Program-made: the position numbers and the translations under genes
Origin: Cunninghamella blakesleeana
Taxonomy: Eukaryota; Mucoromycota; Mucoromycetes; Mucorales; Cunninghamellaceae
DNA: 64,000 nucleotides
Direction: 5' to 3'
Assembly (NCBI GenBank): GCA_017871115.1
Contig: JAFCIZ010000003.1
Coordinates: 373,001 to 437,000 of the forward strand
The notes under the pieces: model-generated
Seen by the model: the letters and a program-made list of their open reading frames with translations, nothing else
Told to the model about the DNA's origin: nothing
The model's database searches: none
Part shown: piece after piece, positions 55,601-64,000 of the stretch
Position numbering within the stretch: position 1 is the first letter of the stretch
Layout: every line of letters begins with the position of its first letter

Positions 55601-55674
55601 ACAATAAATCTTCAATGTACTCAATTTTGGAACAATTTAGAAAATTAGCTATCATTGAGAATAAAACACAGTGA
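49812..55674 (+). CDS. DIS3L: DIS3L-type exosome 3'-5' exoribonuclease (degenerate PIN, intact RNB)
   Basis: Twenty-two exons join in frame to 1064 aa: 49812-49884, 50049-50164, 50283-50360, 50508-50951, 51056-51209, 51341-51427, 51562-51805, 52007-52053, 52183-52375, 52465-52496, 52647-52761, 52868-52968, 53115-53255, 53403-53470, 53575-53835, 53945-54078, 54205-54283, 54406-54591, 54704-54745, 54864-54943, 55059-55147, 55244-55674. The N-terminus ([12 protein letters not shown]) and [10 protein letters not shown] match the DIS3 PIN layout, but Asn of PDTN, the LQTVLQEV glutamate and the TND aspartate are replaced, as in animal DIS3L. Cold-shock-like domains follow, then the RNB domain with Asp481, Asp487, Asp489 and Asp490 ([13 protein letters not shown]) intact, [17 protein letters not shown], and an S1 domain. 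Predicted: the processive nuclease of a cytoplasmic exosome acting in mRNA decay. The alternative, a nuclear Dis3/Rrp44, is disfavoured by the PIN changes. Confidence 0.9.
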
Positions 55675-56565
55675 TTTTTGTATACTTTAAAAAAATTATT
55701 AGTGTAGAAATTATATCTCATGCTAAATATATCGTTATTTGTCTACAGGGAATACTTTTTGTACACAATTTTTTTGTAATAAAAATATCAATGTTTCTAT
55801 ATAAGGCTAAAAATTAGTATAAAAGATGCCAAAATAATGAAATAATTACTACAATGACAATTGTATTTTCAATGAAGCTAGTTTCATATAACTTAAAAGC
55901 ATTAAAAGATATACATATGGACGTACGTATGTAGAATTGTTCTCTATGTGAGTATACTTAATTTTAGGTGCTTTTCACCGTTCATTTATGCAGTTATTAT
56001 TATTACTAATAAAAATACTTTTATATACGCATTATAGACAAACGATTAAATATGTAAACAACTTATTAAATTATAAAGAATTTTTGTATATTAACAATGA
56101 CCATTTCATATTATTTTTTAAATTTTAATACATTATGAAATTTATATTATGTCTCGTCTAATAAAGAAATTTTTCTGTGGGTTTAAAGTATTTTTCAAAT
56201 AGTGATACTAATAAAAACAATACATTGTAAACATTATGAGATATCAGCCCAGATTGGAAATTAATATCATTGTATTATTTTATTATACTTGATTTGTTAA
56301 CTGCCATATATAAATTTTTACTTTCAGTTGTCATTTGTTTAATACAAAAGGAAAAAAATCAATAATACTTTAATATATGTATACATTTATTTAATTAATA
56401 AACTATATAAGAAATACAAAGAGAATGATGAAAAAAATAAAATAAAAATTGAAATAATATAATAAAAAGTAAAAATGAAATGTAAAAAATGATATTGATA
56501 TATGTAAATATATTATGTATGTGAGAAGTTTTAAGATATTTCTTTGTTTTAAAAAAATAAATAAA
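55675..56565. other. Convergent intergenic region
   Basis: About 890 bp between the DIS3L and NLE1 stop codons. AT-rich, with no supported feature. Confidence 0.5.
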
Positions 56566-58506
56566 TTAATGTCTATAAATGCGTAAAGTTTTATCTTTAG
56601 ATCCACTTGCCATTTTATCACCCCCTGGAGACCAATCCAAAGCAAAGACTTCATCTAAATGACCGGGTAAGTCCATCTTGATTTTCATTTTTTTAATATC
56701 CCAAATTTTTAGAGTGGTATCTTTACTACAACTGGCTAACATTCGTGAATCACTGGACCAACAAACTTGATATACAGCACCAACATGACCTCTTAAGTTA
56801 CCGATGAATTTTCCTGTTACACCATCCCATAACTTTACGGAGTTATCAAATGAAGCACTGGCAACATATCTTCCATCAGGTGAAAAACTAACGTGATTGA
56901 CTAATTTTTGATGGCCAGTCATTCTTGTTAATGGTTTTTTACTTGTTTCGGGTTCCCAGAAAAACATAGTGAAATCATCTGAACCTGATACTAAACGTTC
57001 ATGTCCATTACCTTTGAATTGTTTATATCTTGCTAATGCTGCTGCTTTGGCTAATATATGATATTTTTTTAAATAAAAAATAAAAAGAGAAAAAACAATA
57101 AAATGTTAACGAAAAATTTTTTTTCTTAAAATAATACAGTATATATAATTATATCAAATTACCTTCTTCTTCTGTTGCATGTTTTCTTCCAGTATGATCA
57201 AATGGACCAGTACGTAAAACGAAATCAGTACTTAAAGCTAAAGTGTTCACCCAATGACCATGTCCTTGTAAAGTTTTGACCAACATACCCTATTTATGTA
57301 TTGAAACATGCATTTGTAATTTTTAAAATAAATGAATAAATAAATATATACTAATTTTTTTATTCACTCTTTTCATATGTTATTTTTCTCAATATTATAT
57401 TTTATTATTACTTCAGAATTCCAAACTTTAATAGTTTTATCTTGAGAAGCAGTATAAATCAAACCTTCACCACCCCATTTTACACAAGTGACAGCTGCAG
57501 TATGTTGAGAAATATTAAATACCATTTTACGCAAAGTTGTATCCCAGATACGTACTGTACCATCTTTAGATGAACTTGCTACACGATTAGCTTTTGAATT
57601 TAAATGATAAGGTTCCCATGATAAACTAGTAATCCATTTCAAATGGCCACGAAGCCCATTCCCTAATTGTTTCCCTGTCTTTGCATCCCATAATCTGACA
57701 GTATTATCCATACTTCCTGATGCTACTAATTTCCCATCAGGTGACCACGCAATGGAAAGTACCCATCCTGTGTGTCCTTTTAATGTATGTTGAGGAGTTT
57801 CTGTATTTAAATCCCAAATACGAACCGTTGTGTCTCCAGATCCAGTTGCAAGCTGACTCCCATCGGGGCTAAATGATACTGATAATATAGCTTCCGTATG
57901 CCCTGTTATTTTAATAAATGGTTAATAAAAGTGAATGAATAAAAATAATATATTTATTAATTGGCTTGAATTTATATGTAATATCTATTTATTTTTATAA
58001 CCTTCATGCATAATATATTTATTTAGAAGTATTTACCTGTAAGCGTGGATGTACATCGAGTAACAGCTCTTACTCGAAATATAGCTTGTGGTTGATAAAC
58101 GATAGTAATGGTATCTTCTGTTGATTTATCTTTGCGATCAGTCCATAAGTTTTTTCTTATTTCATCATCGCCTACATAAAAAGTGTATGGTAAAGGATCT
58201 TCAGACTATATTTTATAAATATAAAAGATAAAATAATAAATAAACCAGTAAGTTATATATATATAATATCATTATTCATATTAGTATTTTTTTTGTTTTT
58301 ATTATATTTACTTGGTTCAATAATTGATTTAATAATAATTCTAATTGTTCAGGTGTAACGTCTGCTGGTAAATTTAAAGGAGGACCTGTTGATTCACCTT
58401 CTTCGGTTTTAAATTGAGCTACTATTTTTTGTCCTTCTGGCATAGCTTCAGCTGCTGCTTTTATTGCCGCTTTGGCTGCCAATAACTGTCTTACTTTGGT
58501 AGACAT
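56566..58506 (-). CDS. NLE1: Notchless/Rsa4 WD40 ribosome-assembly factor
   Basis: Five exons (58506-58312, 58205-58037, 57902-57412, 57289-57163, 57050-56566) give 488 aa. An N-terminal NLE ubiquitin-like domain (IVAQFKTEEGESTGPPLNLP, then PYTFYVGDDEI) is followed by eight WD40 repeats (GHTEAILSVSFSPDGSQLAT, GHTGWVLSIAWSPDGKLVAS, and so on to GHLDEVFALDWSPGGDKMAS) ending RIYRH. Rsa4 sits on pre-60S particles and is pulled by the AAA+ ATPase Rea1/Mdn1, through its ubiquitin-like domain, to release assembly factors and mature the large subunit in the nucleus. Length and repeat count fit the family. The gap between repeats four and five (HTGRKHATEEEAKAAALARY) is the usual Rsa4 insertion. Confidence 0.96.
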
Positions 58507-58909
58507 TATATTTTATCTTATTTTAATATAAAAAATTTTTTTAAAATAGGAAAACTGGAGAAAAGAAAGTAAAAGAGATAAAAATTAAAAAAATTAAATT
58601 GGCATAAAAAAAAATTTAGATATTTAAGCCTCCCAACCAACAAAAAGTCACCGCTCCTTTTTTAAACTTAAAATTAATAGTTTGCATGAAAAAGATATTC
58701 TGCTATTTTTTAAAATGATCTAGTTTTATTTATGGAAAAAAAGAGTTACAAACAATTAATAACACATATATAAATATATATAAATTAAATAAAAAGAATT
58801 ACAAAGATTCGTGAAAATGATTAACGGTATATATCCAATAATAATAATAATAATAATAATAGTAAAAATAATAAAGTAAAAGTCTACATAAATATAAAAA
58901 GTTCTTTTT
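58507..58909. other. NLE1 promoter / DUS1 3' flank
   Basis: 400 bp, AT-rich. A GC-richer patch at about 58626-58660 (CCTCCCAACC, then GTCACCGCTCC) lies about 130 bp upstream of the NLE1 start and could be promoter. No named motif is assigned. Confidence 0.4.
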
Positions 58910-60353
58910 TTAAGCGGTCGCTGTGTTAGAATTATTTTCTGCAATTGGTTGATTTTCATCGTTAGTTATTGCCGTTTTGTTATCATTAAGTTGATCCTCT
59001 TTTGCTTTTTTAGGATCTTTTTCTAAATTATTTTCAGATTTTCGTTTATTTTCTCCATTTTTCTTTTCTTGTACAGGAAGACTAGGTCGAATATATGGCT
59101 AAATAAAAAATATATAAAAAGAAAATTAATATAACAAAAAAAAAGTATATATATATATATATATATGTATATTACCTGGCAACGCCAGTGACCATATTGT
59201 CGAATTCCTTTTTCATTTTCTCTGCCATCCAATTCAGCTTCTCCTATAGTTTCTTTGTCCTTTTCTAATCTTTCTTTTAATTTCATTGTAATATCCCAAA
59301 ACATTTGCCAAGTATTTGATTTTCCTAATTCTGTACGTAAATCAGTATGATGAGGTAAACTGGGATGAAATAATTTAAATAAATGTGCTTTAATAATCCC
59401 TGGACGTATATTAGGTTGATGATCTCGACAAATTTCAAGATATTCTTGAGCCATTTCCCAAGTACAAGGAGGCATATCCCTTTTTGAAAAAATAGCAGGA
59501 TTATAGAGTGATCCTTCAGCGCTCATAACACCGTCTACACCAGTATAATCCATACATCGTTGTACATCTTCATAATATAAAATGTTACCATTGGCAATCA
59601 CAGGAATCTTTAAAGCCTGTTTAACGGCTTTGATTTTATCCCAATCAGCTAATCCAGTATGGTGACCTTTTTGTTCTCTTAATCGCCCATGTACTGTTAA
59701 CATTTGTGCTCCGGCTGCTTCAATCATTTTAGCATATTCTACAGTTTTTTCTACAGAAGGAAAGACTCGGATTTTAACGGTGACAGGTACAGCTAATTGT
59801 TCATGAAGTGTAGACACCATTTTTTTAATTAAGTCCCATTCATCTTGTAAAAATGATCCATAATGTCCTCTTTTTGCAATATGTTGTGGACATCCAAGAT
59901 TTAAATCTACTGCGTCACAATCGTTTTCTACAAGTTTAGCTGCACGTAATAAAATTTCGGGATCATTTGCACAAAACTATTTATATTAAAAGTACAAAAT
60001 AAAATGATATAATATGATATGAGTGTCAATAAAAAGTCAGTATTACTAATATTATTATTTTAGTTTATTCGAAGGCTATATGTACATATATGATAGCTTA
60101 CCTGTACAATAACAGGTCTATCTTCTTCATTGGTTGACCACTGATCTGCTCGATATTTATGTCCAGAGTCAGGATCACTAAATAATCTTGCATGGAACAT
60201 AGGGGTGTAACAAAGATGTGCTCCGTACCTACGACTAAGTATTCTCCATGCCTGTTCTGATTGATCTACCATAGGTCCAACAATATAACGAGGTGACTTT
60301 AATGTTTTTTGAAAAAATTCATAACCTTTTAATTTAATAGGAGTTGTAGCCAT
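58910..60353 (-). CDS. DUS1: tRNA-dihydrouridine(16/17) synthase Dus1
   Basis: Three exons (60353-60102, 59976-59176, 59098-58910) give 413 aa. The FMN-binding TIM barrel shows [45 protein letters not shown] with catalytic Cys113, [19 protein letters not shown] and [13 protein letters not shown]. The family reduces uridine to dihydrouridine in the tRNA D-loop with FMN and NADPH; the spelling [12 protein letters not shown] marks the Dus1 branch (positions 16 and 17). The C-terminal 60 residues are Lys/Glu/Asn-rich, encoded by the last exon and probably disordered. It is divergent from the TPR-like gene with only 253 bp between starts. Confidence 0.95.
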
Positions 60354-60606
60354 TTTTAATTTTGTTATGAATATATATATACTTATATATATTTAAAAAA
60401 AGAAAAGAAAAAGAAAAAGAAAAAAAAAAAAAAAAGAAAAAGAAAAAAAATTAAAAAATCCCTTTTTTTTATTTTAAAAAAATCATGGTGACCGGATTTC
60501 ATTTCCCTAATTTAGATTTAAAAAAATATTAAAACCCCATTTTTTCTGGCAGCTATTTAATTTTTTCTTTTTTTTTCCTTAAACTTGACAGTTTCATTAT
60601 TTAAAA
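60354..60606. promoter_or_regulatory. Compact divergent promoter DUS1 / TPR-like gene
   Basis: 253 bp holding two promoters. It contains a purine tract (60392-60450) and a short GC-richer patch with GGTGACCGG (60487-60495). No factor assignment is made. Confidence 0.35.
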
Positions 60607-62534
60607 ATGGGTAGATTTCAAAATAAAAAACCAGTAGCAAAGAAACAAACAAAAAAACCGAAAGAACCAGAAACTTTTGATGAATTTATGGAAGGTAAAA
60701 ATATTATATATGAATATGAAGACATATTATTTTGTTTTTGATATTAATGTATTTATATATTATTTTTATTTGGCATAAATTTATAGATGCTATTGGTTTT
60801 GAAGAACAAGGTGAAAGATACGCGACTGGTGATAAAGCACAACGTAATTATGAACGAGCACTTCAAATGTATATTAAAGCACATGCTATAAACAGTGAAG
60901 ACGCTGACTGCGTTTATAATTGGTAAAAACAATAATAATAGCAGCTTTAGTAATAGAATAATAAGTATACATAGTATAGCAATATATCAATGTTTTTTTA
61001 CTTATATTTTATTTATTTTATTATTATTGTCTTATATGAACAGGGGTAGAGTATTGTTTATTCTCGTTGGATTCCTTCCTTCTCATACTGCACCAGAAGA
61101 TAAATTAGTAAAATTGGATGAATCTATTGAAAAGTTTAGACTTGCTTTAAAGTTAGAATCAAATAATAAAACTGATGTAGAGTTTAATTTGGCCCAAGCT
61201 TTACACTTGAAATCTGAACTATTACAAGAAACAACAGAAATAGATAACGCATATGGACAGTCAGCACTTGGTAAGTTATGATTATGCATAGATATATTAA
61301 TGTTGCATAAAATAATAGAGTTCTACAAAATTAATTTAATGCATTCATTTTTTTCTTTTTTTCAACTAATATGATTATAGCATTACAAGAAGCAATCTCA
61401 TTATTCGATGCAGTTTATGAATTACAAGAAAAAGAATACACAAAATATCCATCAGATAAAAAAGAAGAAGACAAAACAACCTCACCACCTAATGAAGAGG
61501 AAAAAGAAAAAGAAAAACATAATCATGATCATGATCACGATCATCATGATCATGACCACCATCATGAATCAGAAACAGTAACATCAAATGAAAATCAAAA
61601 GGATATTGCCGATAAATTTACAACCGTTACAGAAGTAGAAGCAACTACAGCATATTCATTAATAGATACACTTATTTCAACAGCAGATGCTATGACAACT
61701 ATGGCTTCAATGATGGCAAATTTCGAAGATTCAAAAAAACTATTTAGTAGAGCTATGGATAAATTATTAAGAGCAGAAAAATGGTTAGCTGATACAAACG
61801 AGACAGAAAAGGAACACCAAAAAGCCAACATTCAAATCATGTTAAAACGAGGACAATGTTATTGTGAATTAGCGGATAGAACATTTTTAGCCACCAAGCA
61901 AGTAGATAATAAATTATATGAACAAGCATTATCACCATTAATGTATATCACAGATAAATTAGATAAAAATCATGTAGAAGCATTATGCGATCAAGGAGAT
62001 GTGTTTTCTCGATATGCACAAGCCATCTTAGACCAAGTGGAACAACGATCCAAAGAAAGTACGTTAGATCCAAAGACAAACGGTAAAGAAGTATGGCAAT
62101 TATATAGTCAGGCATCCGATGTATATCAAAAGGCATTAAAATTAGAACCTAAAAGTTTATCCATTTTGAATAAAGCTGGGGATATTAGTATGGCAAGGGC
62201 TCAATTACCTTTACCCGTTGCTGAACGTAATCAACTTCAATTATTAAAAAATGCACAATTTTACTTTAAACAAGCTGTTGAAGCAGATAATCAAGTATTA
62301 ACCAGTGGATGGGTCGGTTGGGCATATGCTACATGGGCATTGGAAGAATGGCAAGATGTAGATGGAAAAGAGCAAGATGCAAAAAAGATCTTCCAAAATT
62401 GGTTAAAACGAGGTGGTGATGAAGATATCTTCCAAAGATTGGCTGACGATAATGATACAATTGATGGTGGATTTGTTGAATGGGTGGGTGTAAATTTTTT
62501 TGGAGCCAACCCTGATGATGATGAAAGTGAATAA
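60607..62534 (+). CDS. TPR-like helical-repeat protein with His/Asp-rich insert
   Basis: Four exons (60607-60694, 60787-60922, 61044-61270, 61381-62534) give 534 aa. A basic N-terminal tail (MGRFQNKKPVAKKQTKKPKE) precedes tetratricopeptide-like helices (RNYERALQMYIKAHAINSED, LDESIEKFRLALKLE, AEKWLADTNETEKEHQKANI, YQKALKLEPKSLSILNKAGD, AQFYFKQAVEADNQVLTSGW). Residues about 188-213 are a Glu/Lys then His/Asp block (HNHDHDHDHHDHDHHH, 197-212), a plausible low-affinity metal-binding patch. The C-terminus is acidic. There is no signal peptide or membrane helix. I do not recognise a named family; a scaffold or chaperone role is the general expectation for such proteins. The basic N-terminus suggests nuclear or ribosome contact, which is inference. 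Confidence 0.75.
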
Positions 62535-63035
62535 AAAAATAAAAAATATTTTTATATCTATTTATTTGTACAATATATTATATATATTAAAAAAATGGAA
62601 TATATAAATAAAAAAGACATCAGAGTTTGCTATAGATTGAATAATCATTATTGATTATTATTACTTTAAAAATAATCACAGGATCAGTAAAAAATCACAT
62701 AGTAAAAATAAAGGGTGAAATCATTTTTTGAGAAATTAGGCGTGTAATGAGATAATATATGATTGTATATAAGCAAAGAATAGATAAAAATAATAAAAAT
62801 AATAAAATGGTTTATTAGGAAAGCATACCATACATAAAAAAAAAAAAGAAAAAGACCTTTACATATTTGCAATAAAAAAACGTCTAGTTGGAAGTCTTTA
62901 TATTATATCGTTATATATGGCATTTATTGCTATATATTTTTAAAATTAATTTTTTAATATACACAACAAATTGATACAAAAACTGTAAATTTGATAACTA
63001 TATTAATATATATAAATTAATAAATTGTTATTAAA
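62535..63035. other. Convergent intergenic region
   Basis: 500 bp between two converging stop codons. AT-rich, with no supported feature. Confidence 0.5.
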
Positions 63036-63868
63036 TTAGAGTTTGTCAAGAAAATCTTCTATTTTAGGAACATCTTTCGAAAGACCTTTTCGCTGACGAA
63101 GTCCACAAACAATGTCATAGGCTATTTGACATGATAATAATAATAAAAAAACCATTAATAATTTGTATTTTATTTTTATTGCTCTATTATTTTTATTTTT
63201 TATTTTTTATTTTTTATTTTTTATTTTTTAAACATGTGTATTTATACCTGTATTTCCAGATTCTAGAGGATTTCCGTCAAGTGTAGCCCAATGATCAAAT
63301 ACCAATTGAAAACTAGCTTGGCCAGCAGTCGCCGCATAAAGCTCCTTCTCTAACCCAAATGATTCACTAACAGGTATATAAGCTTTAACATTGATCATCC
63401 TTGATATAGCAAAGCGATTTTTATTAACATACTTTTCTTCTGAAAGTAAAACACCACGATGTTGATGAAGCAGAGAATAAATGGTAATAAGAACATGCTT
63501 GGGACAATGTATTTCAGCAAGATAAATAGGTTCCTGAAGAGCTGGTTGGGCAGCTAATATAGAAGCATACATTACACGACGACATGCAGGGATGATTTGT
63601 CCTCCACCGCGATGGATAGCATCTCCAAAAATTACAACATCTAAAATATTGAATCGACAGCCACGTAGATTTTCTTCAGATAAAGGTCCTTCTTTAGTTG
63701 CCCAATTGAACCCCGAGAGGATTGAATTTTTTATTATGTTTAGATAACATACACCTTTTGTTTCATTAACCAACTAAATTATTATCAATTCATATAAGAA
63801 AAATGTAAAAAGTTAGATCGACTATTATTAGTTATTTATTTACTTATGTATCTATTAATATATATATA

Positions 63869-63921
<53 letters not shown>

Positions 63922-64000
63922 TACCATATTAGCACCATTATAATCAGGACCAAAACACCAAACGTTTTTAGCTTCTAAACTATTCCAATTATACTGATCA
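63036..64000 (-). CDS. Divergent eEF2-like GTPase, C-terminal part (runs off window)
   Basis: Three C-terminal exons are visible: 64000-63925 (continuing past the edge), 63773-63248 and 63121-63036, about 229 aa. They cover eEF2 domains IV and V: NVWCFGPDYNG, FNWATKEGPLSEENLRG, the diphthamide loop DAIHRGGGQIIP with its His, ACRRVMYASILAAQPALQEP, EIHCPKHV, YIPVSESFGLEKEL, FDHWATLDGNPLE and the terminal FLDKL. Overall this is eEF2, not the ribosome-assembly GTPase Efl1. Yet many positions nearly invariant in eEF2 differ: the RGxxFxEE loop reads HRGVLLSEEKYVNKNRFAIS, and the loop before the diphthamide site reads VVIFGD instead of TLHAD. It may be a second, faster-evolving eEF2 paralogue. Codon use lacks the strong bias of RPP1 and GUS1. 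The N-terminal GTPase domain is outside the window. Confidence 0.85.
63190..63231. repeat. (TTTTTA)n minisatellite in the eEF2-like gene intron
   Basis: Six or more near-perfect T5-6A units lie next to the exon boundary at 63248, within the last intron of the eEF2-like gene. Confidence 0.8.
63878..63919. repeat. 42-base A homopolymer in intron
   Basis: An uninterrupted A run on the plus strand, a U-run in the transcript of the minus-strand eEF2-like gene, five bases from the exon donor at 63925. It is the longest homopolymer in the window; its exact length may be affected by sequencing error. Confidence 0.8.

Noticed and set aside
63036..64000. Ribosome-assembly GTPase Efl1
   Set aside because: DAIHRGGGQIIP, the FxWATKEG motif and the C-terminal LDKL are eEF2 features; Efl1 differs at each.

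Overview
The window is a gene-dense, very AT-rich stretch of a fungal nuclear genome. Short introns are packed into most genes (about 106 by my splicing, mostly 50-200 nt, donors GTAAGT/GTAAAT/GTAATA, acceptors TAG). Intergenic DNA is full of A/T homopolymers and microsatellites. Chitin synthase, a GH18 chitinase, fungal-type proteins (mitofissin, a DUF2408/Cub1 protein, a Syg1 phosphate exporter) and a protein resembling a family I recall as common in Mucorales (588 aa, 21722-24335) suggest Mucoromycota, probably Mucorales. That assignment is inference. The standard genetic code fits every gene. I see no rRNA, tRNA, CRISPR array, transposase or reverse transcriptase.

Layout. 1-2026 non-coding; Sec14/CRAL-TRIO protein (+, 2027-3730); chitinase (-, 5134-7061); RRP36 (-, 7366-9163) divergent from an ABC1/ADCK mitochondrial kinase-like protein (+, 9504-11531); mitofissin ATG44 (+, 11802-12249); homeodomain factor (-, 13655-15329); D-2-hydroxyglutarate dehydrogenase (+, 17247-19786); a pair of tandem, apparently structured 0.24-kb repeats (20762-21264); putative PD-(D/E)XK protein (+, 21722-24335); class IV chitin synthase (-, 25066-28869); a 2.6-kb gap; UMP-CMP kinase (-, 31526-32784) divergent from ribosomal P1 (+, 33096-33631); Cub1 (-, 33868-36289); J-domain protein (-, 36642-38117) divergent from an intronless KH-like protein (+, 38623-40740); cytosolic GluRS (+, 41736-44706); SPX-EXS phosphate exporter (-, 45152-49107) divergent from a DIS3L-type exosome nuclease (+, 49812-55674); NLE1/RSA4 (-, 56566-58506); DUS1 (-, 58910-60353) divergent from a TPR-like protein (+, 60607-62534); and the 3' end of a divergent eEF2-like GTPase (-, 63036 to the window edge).

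The genes are mostly unlinked housekeeping functions. Several belong to translation and ribosome assembly (RRP36, RPP1, GUS1, NLE1, DUS1, eEF2-like), others to the cell wall (chitinase, chitin synthase) and mitochondria (ADCK-like, ATG44, D2HGDH).

The most unusual element is the tandem repeat pair. The two copies differ by two substitutions plus length changes in A/T runs. Each is enclosed by its own perfect 8-bp inverted repeat, and the sequence of that closing stem differs completely between copies. That is the pattern expected of a structured RNA whose terminal helix has covaried.
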